Source: Larimichthys crocea (lineage: Eukaryota; Chordata; Actinopteri; Sciaenidae). Taken from it: a stretch of 64,000 bases of DNA. Position 1 is the stretch's first letter; the number at the start of each line of letters is the position of its first letter. The stretch spans positions 3,329,632 to 3,393,631 of the forward strand of contig NC_040018.1 of NCBI RefSeq assembly GCF_000972845.2, written 5' to 3'. A program made the translations under genes and the position numbers. The notes beneath the pieces were generated by a model. The model did not search any database. It had not been told where the DNA came from and saw only the letters and a program-made list of their open reading frames with translations. Positions 48,545-59,650 of the stretch are shown piece after piece.

Positions 48545-48714
48545 GACACTGAGGGTGACTTCCAGGAGGTGTTCATGGGATGCACTATCTACGCAGCCAG
48601 CCCTAAGGCCCTGCCCGCCGACGAGGCCCCAGGCCAGGACAGATATTACCAGCTCCCCCACTACCGCCACCCTCATGGTAACTGCAGTCAGAGGATAGCA
48701 GCCAGCAGAGTCAG
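48545..48714 (+). CDS. candidate first coding exon of an unidentified downstream gene
   Basis: Open from 48545 to a good donor (GTCAG|gtcagt at 48714). The ATG at 48575 gives MGCTIYAASPKALPADEAPG followed by QDRYYQLPHYRHPHG and NCSQRIAASRVR. Upstream, tctctgctcgctgtag is an acceptor-like sequence with an in-frame TAG directly before the frame, so translation either starts at the ATG or enters by splicing. Codon use and GC content (near 60%) stand out from the AT-rich surroundings. The last two bases join the exon at 58310 in frame. Met-Gly-Cys could be a lipidation signal, but residue 6 is Tyr rather than Ser/Thr, which is unfavourable for N-myristoylation, and the ATG has T at -3. I do not recognise the protein. 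Confidence 0.45.
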
Positions 48715-49299
48715 GTCAGTCAATACCACACAGGAAGTGCACTGAATACTTGTCATGAGTTGAGGCTGACAAGTTGACTCCAGGCTCAGTTAATGGCACT
48801 GATTGCATCTGAGCCAATCACAGAGGAGGAGATGTAGAGAGTAAGAGAGAGGTGTTGGAACTAGGACGGAGAAGTAACTTGTAAAATACAAAGATATTTT
48901 ACTCTTTAGTCAGCAGTAAATAGACGTCTTCTCTACACCTGCAGCTTGGACACAGGTTTATGATTAAGATGTTGCTTACTGCTGAATATAATCCACCTCT
49001 GTAGCAGCGTTTGGACTGTGATTAAGTCACACGAGCACCGTGCACATACTGAATCTCATCCTGAGTATAACAGCCTCCTTGAAAAAGTGCTTCTGTCTCT
49101 TCAGCTGAGAGCCTGGACGCTCTTTAACATGACAGACGACTGATGCTGGAGGATTTGCTGAATGTTGTGAACAGCTCTGTATACCGAGAGAGGAGGGATT
49201 CTTAGTACTGGTACTGCAGAGAGGACTGCAGCTTTATACATTATTGTTTGTTCAGTCTACAGTGACAACATTCGGTTACACACACACACACACCCAGTG

Positions 49300-50795
49300 A
49301 TGCAGTGTAGCAAAGTTACACTTCTACTCTTCTACACTATCTCAGAGGAAAACTCAGTACTCTTCATTTCTCTGCATTTATCTACAGCTGTAGTTACATC
49401 TCAGATCAAGTTTTTACATGTAAAACATGTGATGCATTATAAATTAAACTGTATAACAGTATATTCATTAGTTAAAATTAGCTCCACCTAACCACATAAA
49501 TGCATCAATAATAACATTTTAAATAATATGAAAAGAGAATTTACAGAATATATGGAAGGACTTTTGATGAGAATAATATATATTTTATTTATATTATAAT
49601 TTATTAGGTTACTTATATTATTATTATTATGAATCTGCAAAGTAACTAGCAAAATGTAGTGCAGTAGCATAAAATGGAAAATACTCAAGTAAAGGAGAAG
49701 ACGTTTGCACAAGAAAAGTACTTAACTACAGTTTTGCAGTATTTTCATTTAATGTTACTTCACTCCACGTCAGAGGGGAAACATTTATTTGGCAATTTTA
49801 GTTACTAGTGACTTTGCAGATTCAGATTATAATACAAAATATTATTTATTATATATATCAACAAATAAAGTATGCCTTATTATTATGAATTAAGATACTA
49901 CGTCATATATAAATAATATAGTATATATGTTATATAGTTATATAGTTGAAATTAGCTCCGCCTTTACTACCTGCAACATTAAAGTGATGTTAATGCATCA
50001 ATACTTATCCAATAATGTAATAAATAGTACTCTTACATAGGGCATTCTGTCCTATCAGTACTTTTACTTTTGCTACTTTAAAGCCACACTGTTTAATCTT
50101 TATACATAAGAGTTTCTGCACCGCTATTTTATGATCCGCATCAACTCTCTGTGATTCACAGAGTTTCCTGATGGACAGTGAAGTAAACTGCTGTGAACCG
50201 TAGCTGCTGTTAGCCAAATGTTCAGATCAGTTCGTAAGCCAGGCTATGAGCTCAGAGCACCAGGGGAGAAAGTTTTCAGTCGCGGGGCACAGGATAAATG
50301 CTGACAGGGTTGTGCCAGAACAGGAGCTGGGCAAGTGAGCAATGTAACTTAGCTCAGCAGCGTCTATGGACGTAATGACAGAGGAGAAAAGAGTGATCGA
50401 GCTGGAAGCCTTTGAATGAGAGTAAATCTGGGACTGACTTTTAGTCGCTGGGGAGAGCTTTGTGAAATTAAAAATAATTTTAAAAAACGCCAAGCTGGGC
50501 TTCTTATCAGCTGGCTTGTGCAATTTCTAATCATAAGTAATATAAACAGAACAGAAATACACGTGTACAACTGTAAATATTTATGTCAGTGGTATTGCAG
50601 TCTGAAACTGGGGGGTGTTAAATAGCAAATTACTCACTTATGTAGTGTATTTTAATACTAATAGTACTTTTTACATTTTTAAATGCAGGACTAGTAAACT
50701 AGTAAGTGTATTTCTGTAGTATAACATTGCTACCTTTACTTAAGTAAAATATCTAAATACTGAGTATAAGTACCTCAGATTTGTACTTGAGTAAA
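49300..50795. repeat. AAGTA / ACTTTTA-rich dispersed repeat, interrupted by another element
   Basis: The outer parts (49300-50075 and 50625-50795) share gcagtgtagcaaag, aagtacttaact, cagtacttttacttttgcta, tttacttaagtaaaatatct and tgtacttgagtaaat. A different repeat (50078-50560) sits between them, so this looks nested. Confidence 0.5.
50078..50560 (+). repeat. dispersed repeat family D, copy 1
   Basis: Contains aactctctgtgattcacaga, gtttcctgatggacagtgaa, gtaaactgctg, gctcagagcacc, gcccag-like blocks, cagcgtctatggacgtaatg, and agctttgtgaaatta. Each of these has a reverse-complement counterpart, in reverse order, at 61700-62250 (catcaggaaactctgtaaat, ttcactgtccatcagg, cattatgtccatagaggctg, tttatttcacaaagctct). 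Confidence 0.75.
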
Positions 50796-50817
50796 TAGCT
50801 GCTGTGTAATCCCCTGG

Positions 50818-50820
<3 letters not shown>

Positions 50821-50861
<41 letters not shown>
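50821..50861. repeat. (TG)n microsatellite
   Basis: 41 bases of perfect TG. A shorter CA run (50904-50920) follows 43 bases later, so the two are complementary in the inverted sense. Confidence 0.97.
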
Positions 50862-50863
<2 letters not shown>

Positions 50864-51059
50864 ACACAGCCCACACTGGGCTATAGGTAAGCTCAACCCA
50901 CCTCACACACACACACACACATGAACACACACACGAACACATGCAGGACACACACTTGTGAGGCGGTTCCAGCTCCGTCAACACGAGCTCAGCACGACTT
51001 TAATGATCCGTGCTTAAGTTTATTTATTTATTTATTATTTATTTATTTTCGTCGATAAC

Positions 51060-51169
51060 TTAATTAAAATGATTTAACCGAGAAATGCAAAGCAGAGCTG
51101 AGGAGTTCACCGGAGCTACGAGGCGACAACACGGCGGAAAAAAAGTCGCGGCTGCCCGTGAAGCTACAG
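51060..51169 (+). promoter_or_regulatory. CpG-rich candidate promoter / untranslated first exon
   Basis: From about 51080 to 51240 there are more than ten CpG dinucleotides, against very few in the surrounding kilobases, and the segment ends with a good donor, GCTACAG|gtagga at 51169. No useful ATG frame is present. This fits a 5' UTR exon and promoter of the downstream gene, splicing to 58310 where an ATG follows within 10 bases. The start coordinate is approximate. Confidence 0.4.
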
Positions 51170-53329
51170 GTAGGAGCCGTTCACCGTTAAGTTACCTGCA
51201 GGAACCGGTGGGCTTCCGCTAGGACTTTCAAAATAAAAGCACCGATGATGCTATCTGGGTGTTAATTGACAAAACAGCAGGATATGTTTTTTAAAAAAAA
51301 ATGTAGTAGGTGAGGTGTAGTAATATATTAACACCAAATATTAGTATTATGAAGGTGCATGCTGAAATTCATGAACGCAGAGAGTGGTATAGGATATATG
51401 CCAGTGATTATTTTTTAAATCAAAATCACAATAGAGGCGGAAATTAATTATGTTATATGTGAAATTTAACATCCACCAATTTCCTTTTGCACTAATCTAG
51501 ACTATATGTGTTGTTTCTAAATGTGAATTAATTCCCGCTTTTATTTTGAGGAAAATTGCTTAATTTCCGGGCTTCTTTTGACAAGCTTAACGCCCTTTTC
51601 TCAGAGTAAAAACTGGCAACGTTTATTAAAAAAGACAAGTGTTATAGATACACATACATTTCAGGAATAAAGTGTTCATCTAGGTATGTTTAAAGTGATT
51701 GAAAATATGAGTAAAGCCTGATGACTTGAAGCCATGTATTGCTTTCTGTCTTATACCTTGCACGAGTCTGTGACATTACTTAAATTAAACAGGACCTGCT
51801 ACTTCCCAAAAGAAGGTGTATGCATAAATGATTTACACTCTATGAAACTATGTATTTTCCTTGTTCTGAACTCTGTGAAATCCCGTCTGGATTTCACACT
51901 GAACAGTGTTATTATTGTGCTCCAAATAGTCTCTTTCGGTGAGAGGAACATTTGGAGCCTTGTGCCACACTTGTGTCATCAAAGGCTGTTTTGAGGTGCT
52001 TGCACAATGGGGAGGTTATTTCAGAAAGTCTCAAGCAGTGCAGAGTGCAGAGTCCAAAGGCTGTTTGCGGCTTCACAGACTGTCTGTGTCTGTGTGAAAG
52101 ACCAAATAAAGATAATACACAACAACAGCAACAAGGGCAGTGGTGTAACGGCCTCTGGAGAAGCAGGCATACACCCCAGTTTTGGGGATAAACAACCTTT
52201 GTGACGTGTAAGGCTATTCTTGCAAGTTTAGCTCACTCTGTAGCGTTTGCACATTGTCACTTTACTTCTGCTATTTCGCTTCAGGGATCATTTTGAAATC
52301 AACACGAGCCACAGAAGAGGTGCAGATTTTGCAACAAACGCTGGCCCAAAAACCTTATGAGGCAATTATATGATTATGCATAATTACACATATATTTTCA
52401 CCATCCTAGAAAATTAAAATCAGCTCGCAGAACACTGATGAACAATGTGGGATTTAGAGGTGGGTATAGTCAGTGCATACTGGAAAATAAAGCAGGTATA
52501 CTCTGTGTATCCTGCATCACACCGTTGAGTTAAGATGCACAAAACTCTAAAATGATGTCTAGTGTAGGTGTTAAATATCTATGGCACTTATTTTGGATGT
52601 CTTTCTTAATTTTCTCTTAGACAAACCCACCTTCAGCTTTTCAGGTAAATTAAAGCTCTACCTCTACAAACTCACCGTAAACAAAGCGGTCTGTCTGCCA
52701 AGACAATCCTATACAAAAAGAGTCCTACATTAATGTTTCTTTTAGCTCATTTGCCGCAGCACATTTAGGTAAAGTCATTGGCTGTTAGTTACCTTCACTA
52801 GCTTGTACTTTATGCATACAGGATGTGGTATAACACTTGTAACAGATATAGAAGCGCTTATCCTCAGAAATATACTGAAGACTGTGAAAGTAAAAATAAT
52901 CAAGCAACAACAACAACAGCTAAATGGCACAGGGCTACAGGGAGATGAGTAACTGGAGGCAGAGAGAGTGCAGTGACTCCTCAACAATCCCAGTGGAAAA
53001 ACCTTAACAAGATTACAGTTTATTGGATTGGGGCATGTCTTGTGACAGCACAAAGTGTTTGTCTCCTGAGATGAAGAAGAAAAAGGACATGGAGGAGGAG
53101 GAGGAGAGGCTTTTGACTAGAGCAGGACAGATCCAACAGAAGAGCAGGGGGCATCAAGGAAGTTCATTTTGTAGTTTACCATCTACTGACCTGGGTCATA
53201 CATGTGGGTAGTGTTGCTATAAGGCCAAACTTGTGTCTGCTGTGTGTTTGGACAGGTTAATCATCATTTCTGTTTGCGGAAATAGAAAAAGCTTTGACCA
53301 TCAGACCACTGTAGCTATCCACCTCAAGT

Positions 53330-53640
53330 GTTTACACTGCAGCTCGCATCCAGTTCAAGACTCTGGTTTTAGTTTGTAGTGTATAAAGGGAACTCCTCCT
53401 GGTTTTCAGAAAGAAGTCTCCGGTTCTGCACTGACTTAAACTGGCTCTGCCACCCGTACGCTCAGGACAATCCAAACTTTTATCGTCTGTTGTTCCCCTG
53501 TTGGTGGAACATCCTACCAGCTCCTATCAGATCAGGGCTGCCCATCTCTACCGTCAAGAAGCTCCTGAAGACCTCCAGCTCCTCAAACAGTATCTCCTCT
53601 CTGAGCAATACCCACAACTGGACATGCTAAATTATCCCCT
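53330..53640 (+). repeat. probable LINE-derived fragment
   Basis: The 83-codon frame here (WNILPAPIRSGLPISTVKKL after HPYAQDNPNFYRLLFPCW) has the style of the C-terminal end of fish non-LTR retrotransposon ORF2 (Trp-Asn-x-Leu-Pro, Ile-Arg, KKLLKT). No reverse transcriptase motifs are present, so it would be a 5'-truncated, decayed copy. Judged from memory of the pattern only. Confidence 0.4.
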
Positions 53641-54612
53641 TCTACCTGTGAGTTTAAAGAAAATAAGACTAAACAGGACGTAAAAACAATGCCCCTAAAT
53701 GTAATCCAGGTTTCTGCAGAATGATCCAATACTGTTGTCCTTGTTTGGTGATGACGTTGGATGTGATGGTCGGTGCACCCAGAAAACAAGAGTTACATTT
53801 GCCTAGTTGGGACTGGTGTTTTCTGAACAGTTTCCAGCTAAATGCAGAAAGGACCCGTAAAAAGCAGTAGTTTGTTTAGTAATACAGTGAGGGGGCTCAT
53901 CAGGCTCTTTCCTGAATGTATTTTAAACTGCTTATTTACCTTAGACATGTGTCAATCTGGTTTTCTCTGTTTCAGATCAGCAGGAAGACTAAAATTTAAA
54001 TAACGTATTTCAAGTGGTTCAAGTTCAAACAATACAGAGGTTGTGTTAATATTTATTCTTTATTTTTGAGCATTTGTTTAGTTTAACTTCCTGCAAACTT
54101 GGAAAACTAAACATCTTCATGGCAAAACAGAGAATGTTTGTGTCAGTGACTGGGGACACCAGGGTCAGTGTGTGTTTCATAAAGTTTTTAGCAAAGCTTG
54201 TGAAACCATAGAGCCGTCCAAAGTCTGTTCCCTGAGCCGTCAGACCTGGACACAGTGTGGTGTCAAAGAATTCACAGCTGTCCAGGTCAAAGGGTATAAA
54301 GACTGTTTTGTTTTTCAGTACCTAAACTAAAAATAATGTGTCAGACTCTCTCATAAAGGTTTTGCATCTCTGCAAACTGGTTTTCATATGAAAATGAACC
54401 AGTAGCTGTCTGGAAGGCAGGAAATGAATCTCAAAAGTCGTTTTATGCTTTTAAAAAAGAGCCGGCAGTTATGTAAATATATGTAGATGATTTGCATAAC
54501 GTGCAGTGCTACTGGTATGGTCCTCGAAAGCTTCCCACATGTAAAAACAGCTTTGCATAAAACACTTCAGATTTCATTCAGAAATATGCTTTGTCCAAAT
54601 GTATTGACTTAT

Positions 54613-55005
54613 CACCACTGACAGTAGAAAGAATGGACGGCGTAGGCGTGACGTCACCCAAATGTCCAAAATCCTTGGCTCTGGCTGCCACCAAGGTGGG
54701 CTCAATGACGCCCGGGTACTTAAACAAGCCATCTGTAACAGCACCCACCTGTCAATCAAAGTGTCCACACCGTTAATTCTGCATAACGTTAAGCCTTAAT
54801 ATAATTTAAGCTGTCAGTTATATATAAATTCACCCTCAGTACAGTCATGAACGGGGAAATTAGCTACAGAGACCAAAACAGTTTTTTGTACCAGGCTGTA
54901 AACATGTTTATTTCTGCTGTGAAGTCATTTTAATATGGGGACTTATGGAAATTGACTCATTCTGTAGCCAGCCTCAAGTGTACGTTTTAGGAACTGCAGC
55001 TTTTG
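54613..55005 (+). repeat. dispersed repeat family A, copy 4
   Basis: The most complete 5' half, with aatggacggcgtaggcgtga, cgtcaccc, cacccacctgtcaatcaa and cattaattctgcataacg-like sequence, followed by gagaccaaaacagttttttg, taccaggctgtaaacatgtt and ggggacttatggaaattgac. It lies in the region between the two candidate promoters or exons of the downstream gene and its exon at 58310. Confidence 0.8.
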
Positions 55006-56559
55006 ACATTGGCTTCTCTTCACAGCCATGGAGGTTGCCGCTTGCTTATTACTCATGAAAAATGTTTTACAGAAAATCCAGCCTAATATTTTATGTTAAG
55101 GATGTCTTTATTTGCCAAAGTTGACCAATTTTAGAGAATTCTATAAGTAACAATTTATTTTAATGATTTTGTTTTTATCAAAATACTCCAACCAAACCAT
55201 TTCCTCACAAAGAATAGCCAAGCACGGCTACGAGCACCCCTGCTGAACATTGTTTAAAGTGAACTGCAACAGCACCACAAGGCTCCATTGTGGCCTTAGA
55301 CCCACATCTGGGATCAGATACCCCTCCTGAATCCTTTAACCTCAGGCTTTAGGTGAAAAGACCACACAAACCCTTTATTTATGTCTTACAATAGGCTCTT
55401 CACCTCCTATTCACCCCCCCTGTGATCACAGATAACCTGTCAGATGTAAAGCCTCAAGGACCAGGAAGCCCCTGTTGTTTGAACAGGTCAGCGGCTGACA
55501 TGAAGCTTCTGGCCAATTAGAGATAATACATTGGAAACTGCATGCGGGGGCCTATTTCCATCAGCACCTGTAATTATACCAGGGCAGGTGGTAACGACTT
55601 CCCCTCTCCCAGAGGAAAATATGGCACAGGGCAGGTGGGTGTTTGTGTTTGTGTATGTGAGAAAGAAAGAGAGAGATTTAGAGAGGGAGAAACACAACAG
55701 ATTGTTGAAAGCTTTCCTGTAGCTGTGTCGCTTCATGACAACACTGCAGGGCATTTATAGGATAACAGCAGCTTTATTATTCTTAGTTATATAGATCCCA
55801 AACTAAGGAGGGGTATTTCTGCTGTTGCCAGGATGGTAAGGATATTAGTAGTTTATATATATATGTTTATTTTGTTGTTTATTGGGTTACACTAGGTGAC
55901 ACTGTGTTTTTGTCACTATTATAGGTTTTTGTTTCACTTATTTATATTTGGTTATATCGCAGTTCCTCGACTTTATTCACACTGTGAGACTTTAAATTGT
56001 TGTTGTTGTTTTTGTGTGGACCCCAGGAACACTAGCGGCCACTTTTTTTGGAAGCTAATGGGGATCTGAATAATGAATAAATGCATATACCAACATATTG
56101 TTGAGGAAGAAAACAAAAATTGGATTACAAATTGGTGTGTTGGTGTATTCACAGATAAGCTACCAGCTGTGATACAGCTAGGCTGACTGCACAGTACATG
56201 CACTGACCTGACACAGCTTTAACACATGAACGTCATTGGTGGCAATTAAGAGTGTGTGGAAAATAGCTATCAAGGGAGCAGAGAATGTGAGACAGTTAAT
56301 TACTGAAGTTGTAAGTGTAGTGACTGAACTCCAAACTCAGTAGATGATGCGGTTTTCTTGGCACATTTTCCATTAAAACAAGAATAACACTTTCAAGTAA
56401 GAATCGTCTGTTCCCGTCGCCTACCAACGTAGACTAAAACACCTGGTGCCCATCAGTAATTAGCACAACACAAAAAAACAAAAGTCCTCCTAGTGGTTAA
56501 ATCAAAATATACACACATGTGGCTCCTACAGATAGCTAAAATGATGGTGGTAAATAAAC

Positions 56560-56850
56560 AGTTCGTTAGGGCACATTCAGACAGAATCCGTCACTCATTC
56601 ATTTTAGTGAGGGTAGCGTGTTTTGTGCTGAAATGTCTAAACTCTGATACTCTACCTGTTGTGTTCTGGCTTTGTTTATTTCATGTACCCAGCTTCTAAA
56701 TCTGAGCAAAATAGAGACACGAAGAAGTTTAATTTGGTTTGAGAGAGGGTGAGCTCTGATCGAGAAACATATACAGTGAATGAGAGTGAGTGAGCACCAG
56801 CCTCGAGAAAGACGGTTAATCAGCGAAATAAAAAGTTATTTTCCAATTGT
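56560..56850 (+). repeat. dispersed repeat family E, copy 1
   Basis: gagacacgaagaagtttaat then ttggtttgagagagggtgag, aaacatatacagtgaatgag and ccagcctcgagaaag are matched in the same order at 59440-59560. Upstream, gttagggcacattcagacag has an inverted counterpart at about 59600-59630. Confidence 0.65.
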
Positions 56851-57084
56851 TTCACAGCAGTTATGTTTAACCCAAATGGATAAATATCACTCCAAGCAGT
56901 CCAGCCACACACCTTCGGTTAGCCGTACGGCAATTCACCACAGCGCCTGAATTGCTGCCCTTCCAAGCATGTAGGAGTAACTATACTACAGAAATAGTCC
57001 CTTTCTAGAGCCAGTGTGTGGCTTGCACTCTCTGGGCTATGGTGGAAACATGGTGGACTTTGTGGAAGAGGATCTGCAGCATCT

Positions 57085-57340
57085 GCAGATATAAAAGGCT
57101 CACATCACTCCCATATTTTCTGCTTTACGCTGGCTTCCCATCAAGTCTAGGATTCGTAGTATAGTACTTGTTGGCACATACAGAGCCCTGCATGGTCACT
57201 TAGATCTTCTGACCATGACTGAGAACTAAAGGTGATCGTGTCTTTGGCTCTTCCTCCTCGTCTATTTTAGCTTTTATGAGGCAGCTCAAAACCTATTTAT
57301 TCAAACGGGCCTTTCTCTCGCCTGCTGTATAATGTCTTCA
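57085..57340 (+). repeat. probable LINE-derived fragment (reverse transcriptase C-terminal style)
   Basis: ctttacgctggcttcccatc (LRWLP-like), ggcacatacagagccctgca tggtc (YRALHG-like) and caaaacctatttattcaaac gggcc (KTYLFKRAF-like) occur in the order found at the end of L2/Rex-type ORF2 proteins, but frames shift and stops intervene. It follows directly on a fragment of the TTAA-bounded family (56990-57085: agagccagtgtgtggc, gggctatggtggaaacatgg). Confidence 0.5.
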
Positions 57341-58309
57341 TGTTCTGTTATTGTTCTCTTATAGTCAGTGGTCATGTTAAATAAACTGTTGACATAGTTA
57401 GCTAAAGGTAATGGCTAAAAGCATAAAGGATAACAAGGCTTAAACCTTGACAATTCAGTTGTCTAAAAAAGCATTGTAACAATATCCATTTTTATATAAC
57501 TGTGTTTGAACATCCAGTTCAATAGAGCACATTTGAAACATGACCGGCAGTGCTTTGCGAAGGGTTATGCAGTCTAGTCGAGTGATCAAGATCACTCATC
57601 TGGTTTTCCGTTGCTTTTGAGGCCTCGCTGTAAACGAGGAGGTTGCTGGGCTTGTTTTTTTCCCCTCCAACAGGAAAACATTTACTGCCATCCATTTCAA
57701 ACTGTACTCAAAACAACTTCAGTAAGCCCTTAAAACGACCTGAGCCACATAATCCAACGCGGTGCAATGCTGTGATTTGGAGTGTTTTCATACAAGTGTG
57801 TTGCTCTACTTGTTGTCAGTCACTCACCACCCACGGGAAGTAAACATCCCCTCATCTTACCCTTGGTTTCTTCTTCTTTTTGTATCTGTAATTTCAAGAT
57901 ATGTTTGGTGCTGAAATGTTTCAGAGTGTATTTTAAAATATGTTTGAGTCAGCTCACAGCGGCACATCAGGTCAGCCATCTGCGCAACCTCTGAGGTGCT
58001 CTATTTCTTTGTAGACATCTGGGTGCGAGGAGACACTGACCTCATTTACACAAGCACAGGAACGCAGCTTCATATTGCTGAGTGCAGCTTTTTAACGTAG
58101 TGTAAACCAGCAGAATCAGACTTTAAACGTTGCATCACCCCGCCGTGTTGATTTTTGAAGACAGAGTCCACTTGTTTGCCCCATAAACCTTTTGAGAAGA
58201 CCTCTCTCTCTCTCTGTCTCTCTCTTTGAAGCTAAAAACAAACATTACATGAACGTCCAGCGGAGCGATGCCTGCTGTTAACGTAGAGCTGTGTGTTTGT
58301 GTGTTTTAG

Positions 58310-58417
58310 GGCCAGGAGCATGACTGAGCAGCAGGAGCAGAGCGAAGAAACAGGCCTGCTCTCGACACAGGACCTGGACCCCTCCAAGCACGACGACGAC
58401 GCACACGGCCACTTCAG
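58310..58417 (+). CDS. candidate exon of the unidentified downstream gene (MTEQQEQSEETG)
   Basis: A T/G-rich acceptor, gtgtgtttgtgtgttttag, precedes GGCCAGGAGCATGACTGAG. The ATG at 58320 (A at -3) opens MTEQQEQSEETGLLSTQDLD followed by PSKHDDDAHGHF, an acidic, Gln/Asp-rich segment that looks like a disordered N-terminus. If joined to 48545-48714 the frame is continuous (…VRARSMTEQQ…). There is no GT between the ATG and the CA microsatellite; the only plausible donor is GC type, TTCAG|gcaaat, leaving two bases of a codon. Next exons are not seen before 64000. The start MTE-QQ is loosely reminiscent of GRAMD2-type proteins, but that is a weak thought and I assign no name. Confidence 0.5.
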
Positions 58418-58423
58418 GCAAAT

Positions 58424-58425
<2 letters not shown>

Positions 58426-58465
<40 letters not shown>
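58426..58465. repeat. (CA)n microsatellite beside a candidate exon
   Basis: 40 bases of perfect CA starting 9 bases after the apparent 3' end of the exon at 58310-58417. Confidence 0.97.
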
Positions 58466-58467
<2 letters not shown>

Positions 58468-59439
58468 CTCTTCTGCAACACTTGTTGTCTTTCTGTGCTC
58501 TTTCCCCCCTCCACCTAACACACCATCTGTATCCTGTGCATGGTCATGGGTTACAGCCCTAGGAGATTTATTTTCACAGTACTTATTTTCTGCTTTTATT
58601 TCAGCTGTATTTGATGTCAAACAATGGTCAGACACACGCACGCACGGACACAAAGAGACCACAAACAGAGATTTACAAAGGACGTTTTTGCTTTGCAGAG
58701 AGAAGACATGTGATTTGAAATTTTTAACAGTGTTTTCATTAATTTCAACATATTTTTCTGTACTGGTTTTGATCGTGGGTGTGTCTGCAGACAGAATGTG
58801 CGGTGTGTTTGAGTGTTATATAAGAAGGATTTGAGGCAGGAGCAGCAGTGTAATCCTGGAGAATCTGTACTGGGATGGGATTTAGCACTGAAGCGTGATG
58901 TGTGTTAGTTCACTCAGTGAATGGGAGGGACTTAAACGCTTTATGCACATGTCAGTCTTGAACTTGCAGCACCCAGTAAGCAGTGCGTGCAACTTTTATC
59001 CTCTCCCAGCGCCAAACTCACCTCAACAGTCCTCCTGTTGCTGCGTGCAATAGTTCGCGTTGTTTACACGAGTATTGAGTGAGCTGCTTTAATTCATTTA
59101 TGGCCACGGCACGGCGGGAAAACATCAAAACAAGCCAACAAATATACTTTCACCAAGTTGTTATGGCGGATTAGTTGGCAAACAGTTGAGTGTTTACACA
59201 GCCAAGACACACAAAGATTGATTTTGAATTACATCTCTGCAATATTCATTCAGATATTTGTTTATTGGGAAGGTACTCGGTTTTCAAATTTAGGGTTTCG
59301 ACATTCGTTTTTATTTATACACAATATTTAAAGGTGTGTCTCCATTTACTGAATATGTCATATGTGGAATATAATATACATAACTATGGCCGGCTTCCAA
59401 ATCTGTGCCTGGCTCAAAATTTACACTGCATCATAGTGA

Positions 59440-59650
59440 CACAAAGAAGTTTAATTTGGTTTGTGTCCGATGGTTTCAGAGAGAGGGTGAGAGAGAGCAC
59501 TGGTTGAGAGACATAGACAGTGATTGAGAGTGCAGGAGTGCCCGGCCTCGATAAAGTCTGATTGTTTCTCAGTGGTTACGTTCAGCACAAACAGACACAT
59601 TTGATCCTGTCTGAATGAACCCTTAATGTCTGCTGTTTGTATGTTGATTG
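59440..59650 (+). repeat. dispersed repeat family E, copy 2
   Basis: gtgacacaaagaagtttaat, ttggtttgtgtccg, gagagagggtgagagagagc, gagacatagacagtgattga, cccggcctcgataaag match the copy at 56560-56850; gtctgaatgaacccttaatg is the reverse complement of a segment near the start of that copy. Confidence 0.6.

Larger units (their letters stand above)
51170..58309. other. candidate first intron of the downstream gene
   Basis: Apart from family A copy 4, family E copy 1 and two LINE-like fragments, I see no coding sequence. 51240-53300 and 55010-56550 hold only AT-rich unremarkable sequence with scattered short frames. Confidence 0.5.

Noticed and set aside
58310..58417. Naming the downstream gene as a GRAMD2-type gene because of its MTE-QQ start
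   Set aside because: A handful of residues in a disordered N-terminus is not enough; no GRAM domain exon is visible before the window ends.
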